From: Promethearchaeota archaeon
GTDB taxonomy: Archaea; Asgardarchaeota; Lokiarchaeia; Sigynarchaeales; SOKP01
Assembly: GCA_016839635.1 (NCBI GenBank)
Contig: JAEOTV010000232.1
Location: 1 to 29,375 of the forward strand
DNA length: 29,375 nt
Direction of reading: 5' to 3'
Below, one piece after another: positions 16,936 through 22,826 of the stretch (the stretch's first letter is position 1; every line of letters starts with the position of its first letter). Made by a program: the position numbers and the translations under genes. A model generated the notes under the pieces. It did not search any database. It saw nothing but the letters and a program-made list of their open reading frames with translations, and was not told the origin of the DNA.

Positions 16936-17799
16936 TTGGATTCATCTTTTCTAAAAAAAAATAAAACTAAGGTTATAGTCTTAGCTATTATAATCATCAT
17001 TCCATCGACGATTGGGATTATATTTGCAATTAATTACTTTTCTAATGCTAATCTACACCCGCCAATACTAATTGAATCCGATATGGATTTTGTTTCATAT
17101 GAATTTCCAGGAAATGGTACACAAAACAATCCATATATTATAGAATATTATAAAATAGGTGCAAGTGGCAGTAGTTCTATAGGAATAAGTATATCAAATA
17201 CAAATTCTTTCTTTATAATTAAAAACTGTATTGTTTACACGGGATATATAGGGATTTTACTTAGAGATGTATCTGGTGGTACGTCATGGATTATTAATAA
17301 TACCTGTATTTCAAGATCTGGAGATGGTGGTGGAATTGGTTTAAGTGATACAACAAATAGTACTATCAAATTTAATACATGTAAAAATTTTATGCAAGGA
17401 ATTCATCTTAATTATGCTTCATACTGTTTAATTAAACTTAACTTAATGGATGGTAATAATTATCAAGGGATAAACATTCGGTATTCAAGTTATAATATTA
17501 TTATCAATAATACGGTAAAAATGAGCCCAGAGCATGGAATAGCGCTTGTAGGGAATGCAAATTGGAATGAAGTGTATAATAATATTTTAATTGATAATGC
17601 GTATTCAGAAACTTATAATGTTGATGGAAGGTTGACAGGTACAATTAACAGTCAGGGATTTGATGAGGGAAATAACAATTTTTGGTATGATGATGTAAAT
17701 GACCAAGGAAATTATTGGTCAGATTACCTTGGAATTGGAAATTATTCAATTGATGGCCCTGCGGGAACAAAAGATATTTATCCTAACAGTGTTATCTAA
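16936..17799 (+). CDS. Short membrane-anchored NosD-like beta-helix protein
   Basis: A 287-residue protein starting at TTG, supported by GAGGGA 5 bases before it. A basic head is followed by one membrane span (about 12-35, VIVLAIIIIIPSTIGIIFAI), then a right-handed parallel beta-helix (about 60-235) built of ~22-residue turns with Asn ladders (IINNT, IIINNT, VYNNI) of the NosD/periplasmic copper-binding repeat type. The closing ~40 residues (NFWYDDVNDQGNYWSDY, then a GNYSIDG segment) are the usual end cap of archaeal NosD-like surface proteins. It probably faces outside the cell and may bind or process glycans. It converges on the Roadblock-like gene 20 bases away. Substrate unknown. Confidence 0.78.
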   Translation: MDSSFLKKNKTKVIVLAIIIIIPSTIGIIFAINYFSNANLHPPILIESDMDFVSYEFPGNGTQNNPYIIEYYKIGASGSSSIGISISNTNSFFIIKNCIVYTGYIGILLRDVSGGTSWIINNTCISRSGDGGGIGLSDTTNSTIKFNTCKNFMQGIHLNYASYCLIKLNLMDGNNYQGINIRYSSYNIIINNTVKMSPEHGIALVGNANWNEVYNNILIDNAYSETYNVDGRLTGTINSQGFDEGNNNFWYDDVNDQGNYWSDYLGIGNYSIDGPAGTKDIYPNSVI

Positions 17800-17819
17800 C
17801 TGTTTAATTAATAGCCCCC

Positions 17820-18227
17820 CTAATCATGGAGAAGATTTTTCAACACTTGTTCTTTACGGTAAATCCATTGTTTAAGCATTAATAAATCATTTTGATTCCC
17901 AAACATCGCGAAATAGCCAATATTTTTCATGATTTGCTTAAAAAATAAAATTGAGTCGTTATAATTTACTATAAAATCACGAATAGTTTTCTCATCAGTA
18001 ATTTTTGTGATTGGATCGATAACTTCATACAATCTAGCTGACAATCGTTTTACATCATTTTCATTATCGGAAACATAGATTAAAGGTAAACCTTTCAATC
18101 TACCGCCAATTCCAAAAATAGCAATCATTTCTGCATTAGTTTTTTTCTTTAATTTTTCCATTTCTACTTCAATTTCTTGGATCCCTTGTTCTTCTTTTTG
18201 CCCAAAAATTTTAGATAAAAATCCCAT
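17820..18227 (-). CDS. Roadblock-like small protein
   Basis: A 135-residue soluble protein. After a head (MGFLSKIFGQKEEQGIQEIE) comes a helix, then strands of the MIAIFGIGGRLKGLPLIYVS kind, a helix with DVKRLSARLYEVI, a strand pair (SILFFKQI, GYFAMFG), and a final helix. This helix-strand order fits a Roadblock/LC7-like fold, but the sequence is divergent. It is the last gene of the minus-strand cluster that begins at 19903, 32 bases after the longin-Roadblock gene, which supports a role with those proteins. No enzyme motif is visible. Another alpha/beta adaptor fold cannot be excluded. Confidence 0.5.
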   Translation of the reverse strand: MGFLSKIFGQKEEQGIQEIEVEMEKLKKKTNAEMIAIFGIGGRLKGLPLIYVSDNENDVKRLSARLYEVIDPITKITDEKTIRDFIVNYNDSILFFKQIMKNIGYFAMFGNQNDLLMLKQWIYRKEQVLKNLLHD

Positions 18228-18259
18228 ACTTATAATCTCGATTATCTATTTAATATTTT

Positions 18260-18988
18260 TCATCCTAATTTAGCGATTTTGTTTGAGGTTTCTTCTACCA
18301 TAAAAGTAGCTAACCCAATAGGAGTATTTCTTCTGACCAATGCAGATAGTACAAAATTATTATTTACCTTATATAAAATTAAGTGACGTTGTTCATAAGT
18401 GAGAATTATTTGATCGAGTACATATTGCTTTGATTTCCAAAATGCATCGATGATTCTTAGACAAAGATCCAAAAATTCTTTACTCCATTTTTTTGTGAGT
18501 GGAACACCAGAATTAGTGATTAGATCGCAATCTAAAATTTCTACATTTGATCGAAAAGTCTTTAAAATTTCCTCATAATTTTTCTTTAAATCATCTGAGA
18601 TATCAATTTCTGAAGATTCTGCTATTAGTTTGTCAATGATCTCGTTTAATCCTTCGAAATCTTCATGACTACATAATGCATTCTTTAATGCAGAGTTATA
18701 TTTTTCATATATAATTTCCTTTAATTCACTAAGTTTTTTCCGAATATTTATAATACTATCAGTTTTCTCATAAAAAGCAACTATTATAATATCCTCGGTT
18801 AATTCAAACATTAATCGATATGGACCTAATTCTAATTCGTTAATTTCAGTTCCAAATGTTTGTTGAGTAAAATTAAAAGTAGCAGAAATAAATCCACTTG
18901 TTAATGTTTCACTCCATTTAGTAGTTCCGAATGTTCTACTACATAGGTTTTCCCCAGTTCTTTTTAGAATCAGAATTGAAAGAATCAT
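18260..18988 (-). CDS. Longin-Roadblock two-domain protein
   Basis: This 242-residue protein appears to join two GTPase-regulator folds. Residues 1-90 look like a longin domain: opening strand MILSILILKRTGENLCSRTF, a helix with FISATFNFTQQTF, then LGPYRLMFEL and IIIVAFYEKTDS strands and a helix. A helical linker (95-145) leads to a Roadblock-like domain (about 150-240): EILDCDLITNSGVPL, a long helix, a Q-IILTYEQRHLILYKV strand pair, and FVLSALVRRNTPIGLATFMV. Such proteins are expected to bind small GTPases or form mixed dimers with the free Roadblock proteins of the same cluster. No membrane span is present. It lies 62 bases after the V4R gene. The fold assignment rests on pattern only. Confidence 0.65.
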   Translation of the reverse strand: MILSILILKRTGENLCSRTFGTTKWSETLTSGFISATFNFTQQTFGTEINELELGPYRLMFELTEDIIIVAFYEKTDSIINIRKKLSELKEIIYEKYNSALKNALCSHEDFEGLNEIIDKLIAESSEIDISDDLKKNYEEILKTFRSNVEILDCDLITNSGVPLTKKWSKEFLDLCLRIIDAFWKSKQYVLDQIILTYEQRHLILYKVNNNFVLSALVRRNTPIGLATFMVEETSNKIAKLG

Positions 18989-19050
18989 TGTTTTGAATAT
19001 AAAAATAAAAAAAATATATAATAATTTTTTATACTATTAATCTTAAAAAT

Positions 19051-19521
19051 TTATAGTTTAAGAAGAAATTTGCAATCACACTTAGCTACTGCTCTCAATT
19101 CAACACTCTCAAATTCTTTCGCACCTAATGCTTTTTTAGCAGCAGTTTCAATTAACCCCTCAGTATATGTACAATAGAATTTATTTGCAATTTTGATTCC
19201 CGCCCGCTTGAACGGACAATCTTTTACAATAACCGATAACTCATTACCTTTTATAGTTATTTCTGATGCTCCAGTTCCCACTGCGTGATCGATTACATCT
19301 TTAGATAGTTTTTCAGCGAATAATTCTGGAGTCCATTTCTCAATACCATATTTTTCCCTTAATCTTTTTTCCACCTCTTCTCCTTGACGTTCTCCTATTA
19401 ACCTAAAAATGGTTTGAATAGTTTCTGGCCCCATTACGTTGTTAAATTCATCCATCGCCATACTAAACATTGAAGAAATAAATTTTAATTGTCTCAATCT
19501 CTCTTTTAATCTTTCACTCAT
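19051..19521 (-). CDS. V4R-type ligand-binding protein
   Basis: About 156 residues. A helical N-terminal half (SERLKERLRQLKFISSMFSM, then RLIGERQGEEVEKRL) leads to a V4R (4-vinyl reductase-like) half: strands ITIKGNELSVIVKDCPFKRA, a helix after FYCTYTEGLIETAAKKALG, and a final VELRAVAKCDCKF. The cysteines in DCPF, FYCTY and AKCDCKF are the conserved positions, which bind metal or a hydrophobic ligand in prokaryotic V4R proteins. The same fold forms Bet3-type TRAPP subunits in eukaryotes. I chose ATG at 19521, with GAGGTG 10 bases upstream inside the end of the Roadblock gene; an ATG at 19542 would overlap that gene by 14 bases. The ligand is unknown. Confidence 0.72.
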   Translation of the reverse strand: MSERLKERLRQLKFISSMFSMAMDEFNNVMGPETIQTIFRLIGERQGEEVEKRLREKYGIEKWTPELFAEKLSKDVIDHAVGTGASEITIKGNELSVIVKDCPFKRAGIKIANKFYCTYTEGLIETAAKKALGAKEFESVELRAVAKCDCKFLLKL

Positions 19522-19528
19522 GATTTCT

Positions 19529-19903
19529 TCACACCTCGACATCGAAATAGTCTTTAATTTTACTGCTTGTGTCTTCCATTTCTAATGTAATCAATCCTAT
19601 ATTAGGTTCTTGTCTTGTTATAGCTACTAAGATCACACGACCAGCACCAATGAGAAACATATTTCCCTTATCAAGTTCTAAATTAAGACTCTTAAATGTC
19701 CCATTAAAAAGAGCTTCTGCAGATCTCTTTGATGTACCCAAAAGTGCTGCTGACATTGCTGCTATCATTCTCTCATTAGACTCACTGGGTAATGCTGATG
19801 CAATTATCAATCCATTAGTTCTTATTACTGCAGATCCAATAATATCTGACACTTTTTCTTCAAGATTTTTGAGTATTTCTATAACTTTTTCAACTTTACT
19901 CAT
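19529..19903 (-). CDS. Roadblock/LC7 domain protein
   Basis: A 124-residue protein that is a complete Roadblock/LC7 (MglB-like) domain. It has an opening helix (VEKVIEILKNLEEKV), strands GSAVIRTNGLIIASALP, the central helix with ERMIAAMSAALLGTSKRSAE, strands LNLELDKGNMFLIGAGRVIL, VAITRQEPNIGLITLEME, and a closing helix. These domains form dimers that regulate or scaffold small GTPases. It is the first gene of the minus-strand signalling cluster. AGGAG lies 11 bases before the ATG, and the next gene's ribosome site is inside its last codons. This is a close match to family form, so the domain call is strong; the GTPase partner is not in this operon. Confidence 0.88.
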   Translation of the reverse strand: MSKVEKVIEILKNLEEKVSDIIGSAVIRTNGLIIASALPSESNERMIAAMSAALLGTSKRSAEALFNGTFKSLNLELDKGNMFLIGAGRVILVAITRQEPNIGLITLEMEDTSSKIKDYFDVEV

Positions 19904-20205
19904 GTTTGATTTATCTCCTATTGTTAGTTATAAATGTTAGTCAAAATTTTTGATTGTTCTCAGTAATTTCCTTTTGAATTTCATGAAGTTTCAAACATAT
20001 AAATTTAATTTATATAAACTAATTTGATACCAAATAGTACAGACATAATAGTCACGCTCCTAGCAATAACTATAGAAATACTAAAAAAAGGTATAAATCT
20101 TGATTTGGGATCTTGAATTGATGAATGTTATTAATTTAAACTGAGATTTTTAATAATGGAATTCATACTCTTGATAATTTGTTTATAATGGGTAATTTTT
20201 TATTG

Positions 20206-20243
20206 TTTGCTTTGTTATTTAAACAAAAGTTTATTTAAGCAAA
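20206..20243 (+). promoter_or_regulatory. Inverted repeat over a possible promoter (candidate operator)
   Basis: Perfect 7-base arms TTTGCTT (20206-20212) and AAGCAAA (20237-20243) flank an AT-rich core with further partial symmetry around ATTTAAACAAAAGTTTATTT. TATA-like runs lie in and just after it (20230-20250), about 60-75 bases before the ATG at 20306. The position suits a repressor or activator site for the dehydratase/activase operon. The AT-rich background makes chance symmetry possible. Confidence 0.35.
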
Positions 20244-20287
20244 TATAAAATTATTCATTCAATGTTAACTAGAAGAATTGAATAGAG

Positions 20288-20294
20288 AAAGGAG
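20288..20294 (+). promoter_or_regulatory. Shine-Dalgarno site of the DUF2229-type gene
   Basis: AAAGGAG lies 11 bases before the ATG at 20306 and supports that start, although the spacing is long. Confidence 0.5.
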
Positions 20295-20305
20295 TTCAGC
20301 CATTT

Positions 20306-21499
20306 ATGATATTATCCTTCCCGAACATGGGACCAAACTATGTAGCATTTAAAACATTATTCGAACAACTTGATCCATCAATAAAAGTTGTGGTTCCAGA
20401 TCCAACAAACCGAGAAGCAATCAAGATTGGAGTAAAATACAGTCCCGAATTTGTGTGTTTCCCATTTAAGGCTACTTTAGGAGATTTTGTTAATGCAATT
20501 AAAAAGGGTGCTGATACTTTAGTTATGGCTATCGATTGCGGACCCTGTAGATTTGGGTTTTACCATGCTGTCCAAGAACGCCTTTTACATGATATGGGCT
20601 ATAAACATGTGACAGTTATTCCATTAGATCAAGCAGATTTACTTGAATTTCATTGGGTAAAAACTCTCCAAGAAGTTAGTGGTAAAAGTGGTCTTTTTGA
20701 TTATCCAAGATTCATAAAGGCGGTGATTTTTTTCTTGAAGAAGGCAAAGCTTTTACAGGATATTCAAACAGCCGAAGGTCTATTCCGTGCATATGAACAA
20801 AATCAGGGAGATACTTCTCATGTACTGAATGATGTTTTAAATAAACTAGATCAAGCTAACACCCTAAGAGAACTTCGAAACTTTAAAAAAGTAATTAAAG
20901 AAGAATTTAACAAAATAGATGTTGATAAGACACGCACTCCATTACGGGTCGCGATATTTGGTGAAATTCATATAAGTATGGAGCCATATGTTAATGTAGA
21001 TATAAGACGTAAGTTAGGGGAAATGGGCGTTGAGGTACATCAAAATTTAAGTTTGTGGGATTGGGTATCACATAAATTTCATTTAAATTACCATAGGAAA
21101 TGGTTAGAACATTTATCCCATCCTCATGTTCCGATGGACATTGGTGGGGAATGTCAATGGGTTTTAGGAGAATATATTGATAGAGCTCAAAGTGGTTTTT
21201 CTGGGGCGATCCATGTATACCCCTTTACCTGTATGCCAGAAGTCACTGCTCGAACGATTATAACTAATAAACTTAAGAAAATGTACGATCTCCCGATAAT
21301 TTTCTTTTCTTTCGATGAGCATAGTGGAACTGAAGGCATGCGAACGAGACTTGAGGCTTTTTTTGACCTAATGGAGTCGAGACGAAAGCATAAATTAGAA
21401 CTTGATAAATTATCGCTTGAAGATGAAAAGAAGAATTTTTATAGATCAAATGGTTCACATTTTTTTCAAGAGTGTGTTCATTTATTACAAACAACCTAA
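20306..21499 (+). CDS. 2-hydroxyacyl-CoA dehydratase-related (DUF2229-type) protein
   Basis: A 397-residue member of the CoA-dehydratase/benzoyl-CoA reductase-related superfamily, expected to hold a [4Fe-4S] cluster reduced by the activase encoded next. The N-terminus SFPNMGPNYVAFKTLFE is typical. Candidate cluster ligands are Cys51 (EFVCFPFK), Cys78 and Cys81 (DCGPC), and cysteines in GGECQW and FTCMPEV. The C-terminal FFSFDEHSGTEGMRTRLEAF segment is a family signature. The start is supported by AAAGGAG at an 11-base spacing. The activase gene follows after 11 bases, so the pair is an operon. It is the intact relative of the N-terminal piece of the pseudogene at 899-1788. The real substrate is unknown; dehydratase, reductase or double-cubane-type activity are all possible. 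Confidence 0.85.
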   Translation: MILSFPNMGPNYVAFKTLFEQLDPSIKVVVPDPTNREAIKIGVKYSPEFVCFPFKATLGDFVNAIKKGADTLVMAIDCGPCRFGFYHAVQERLLHDMGYKHVTVIPLDQADLLEFHWVKTLQEVSGKSGLFDYPRFIKAVIFFLKKAKLLQDIQTAEGLFRAYEQNQGDTSHVLNDVLNKLDQANTLRELRNFKKVIKEEFNKIDVDKTRTPLRVAIFGEIHISMEPYVNVDIRRKLGEMGVEVHQNLSLWDWVSHKFHLNYHRKWLEHLSHPHVPMDIGGECQWVLGEYIDRAQSGFSGAIHVYPFTCMPEVTARTIITNKLKKMYDLPIIFFSFDEHSGTEGMRTRLEAFFDLMESRRKHKLELDKLSLEDEKKNFYRSNGSHFFQECVHLLQTT

Positions 21500-21510
21500 A
21501 AGTGAAATGA

Positions 21511-22533
21511 ATGGTACAAGTTTCAGATAAAGTAGTTAATAAAGATGGAAAGTTAGATGCTTTCCTTGGAATTGATATTGGTAGTGTAACATGTAAATTT
21601 GTATTAATAGATATTGATGGTAATCTCCTTACGAGTGTATTTTTACGTAATAGAGGATCTCCTATTGATTCGGCTAAAGCAGGAATGGAAGATTTAAGAA
21701 CAAAAGTTGAGGAAAGTGAGGAATTACATGAATATGAAATAAGAAGTTGTGGAACTACTGGTTCAGCAAGATATTTAACAAAAGCTATAGTAGGTGGAGA
21801 TCTCGCTAAAACAGAAATAATCGCACACGCAGTTGCCACTCAATCGCTATATCCAGATGTAAGTACAATTTTAGAAATTGGAGGTCAAGATTCTAAAATT
21901 ATTATTTTGCGAGATGGAATTATTGTAGATTTTGCAATGAATTCGGTATGTGCTGCTGGAACTGGTTCTTTTCTTGATCATCAAGCTTCTAGACTTGGAA
22001 TTCCAATTGAACAGTTTGGAGACTACGCTGTAAAATCGAAGAATCCTGTTAGTATTGCGGGGAGATGCACTGTGTTTGCAGAATCAGATATGATTCATAA
22101 GCAAAATGCTGGTTATACTAAAGAAGATATAATTGCTGGATTGTGTGATTCATTAGTTAGAAATTATATGAATAATCTCTCTAAGGGAAAGGAATTAAAT
22201 GAACCGATGGTCTTTCAAGGAGGAGTATCCTATAATAAAGGCATTATTCAAGCTTTTGAAAGGCATTTAGGATGTGAAGTAATAGTCCCAAAATATAATG
22301 TTTTGATGGGCGCTTTGGGAATGGCAATCCTTGTTAGAGATTATTATTTAGATCATGGACATGAAACCTTGTTCCGGGGTCTTGATGTTGGGGATATTGA
22401 ATTTAAAACATCAACATTTCATTGTGGTGATTGTCCAAATAATTGTGAGATTGTACAAGTTAAAATGCCACAAGATGAAAATAAAGTTATTGCTCGTTGG
22501 GGCAGTAGATGTGGGAAGTGGGAGGTTTTCTAA
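21511..22533 (+). CDS. Acyl-CoA dehydratase activase (HgdC/BadF-type ATPase)
   Basis: A 340-residue ASKHA-fold ATPase that reduces its dehydratase-like partner. It carries the phosphate-binding GIDIGSVTCK (20-29), CGTTGSAR, EIGGQDSK (112-119), CAAGTGSF with Cys147, the second cluster ligand Cys186 in GRCTVFAESD, and FQGGVSYNKG near the adenosine site. In HgdC the two cysteines from each monomer hold one [4Fe-4S] at the dimer interface. Beyond the ordinary ~260-residue activase it has a C-terminal CxxCxxxC (305, 308, 312) plus Cys334, a possible second metal site also found in the double activase at 2101-5058. It lies between the DUF2229-type gene and a 64-residue gene. All key residues are present, so it should be active. 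Confidence 0.92.
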   Translation: MVQVSDKVVNKDGKLDAFLGIDIGSVTCKFVLIDIDGNLLTSVFLRNRGSPIDSAKAGMEDLRTKVEESEELHEYEIRSCGTTGSARYLTKAIVGGDLAKTEIIAHAVATQSLYPDVSTILEIGGQDSKIIILRDGIIVDFAMNSVCAAGTGSFLDHQASRLGIPIEQFGDYAVKSKNPVSIAGRCTVFAESDMIHKQNAGYTKEDIIAGLCDSLVRNYMNNLSKGKELNEPMVFQGGVSYNKGIIQAFERHLGCEVIVPKYNVLMGALGMAILVRDYYLDHGHETLFRGLDVGDIEFKTSTFHCGDCPNNCEIVQVKMPQDENKVIARWGSRCGKWEVF

Positions 22534-22537
22534 TAAA

Positions 22538-22732
22538 ATGACTGAATTTTTAAAACAATTAAGGGAATTAGGAGAAGAATTCATTGAAACAATTAAACAT
22601 AAAACTAAATTAAGTACGATCTTTGATCTATATACGGAAAAGGTTATTCCCTCATTTGTCTCAGAAAAAGATTTAAAAGATTATTATGAAAAAAGAATGG
22701 AAGAAGTTAATGATTTTATAGATAAATTATAA
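22538..22732 (+). CDS. Small helical protein following the activase
   Basis: A 64-residue protein that starts 4 bases after the activase stop, with GGAGG (22521-22525) 12 bases before its ATG. It is almost all helix (EFLKQLRELGEEFIETIKHK, then DLKDYYEKRMEEVNDFIDKL), acidic-basic in mix, without cysteine, signal peptide or membrane span. No family is recognised. Its tight placement as third gene of the operon suggests a small subunit, chaperone or regulator of the activase/dehydratase pair. A longer upstream extension in the same frame runs inside the activase gene and has no support. Confidence 0.6.
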   Translation: MTEFLKQLRELGEEFIETIKHKTKLSTIFDLYTEKVIPSFVSEKDLKDYYEKRMEEVNDFIDKL

Positions 22733-22826
22733 TATGAAAGACAGAAAGAGCAATCAATAACTTCCTAATATTATTTTTACTTACTGGTTATTAAAAAAAT
22801 CAAATAAATAGAAAAAAAAAAATGAA

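Larger units (their letters stand above)
19904..20305. other. Divergent intergenic region
   Basis: About 400 bases between the signalling cluster (minus) and the dehydratase/activase cluster (plus). It holds an AGGAG site for 19903 (19915-19919), a symmetric TATA-like TTTATATAAAC at 20010-20019 usable by the minus operon, the inverted repeat at 20206-20243, and an AAAGGAG site (20288-20294) for the plus gene. No RNA gene or ORF was recognised between. Confidence 0.45.

Noticed and set aside
21273..21839. 188-residue minus-strand open frame across the DUF2229/activase junction.
   Set aside because: It overlaps two well-supported plus-strand genes and has no family features.
22355..22537. Upstream extension of the 64-residue protein into the activase gene, giving 125 residues.
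   Set aside because: The extension lies wholly within the conserved activase C-terminus in another frame. The ATG at 22538 has its own GGAGG site.
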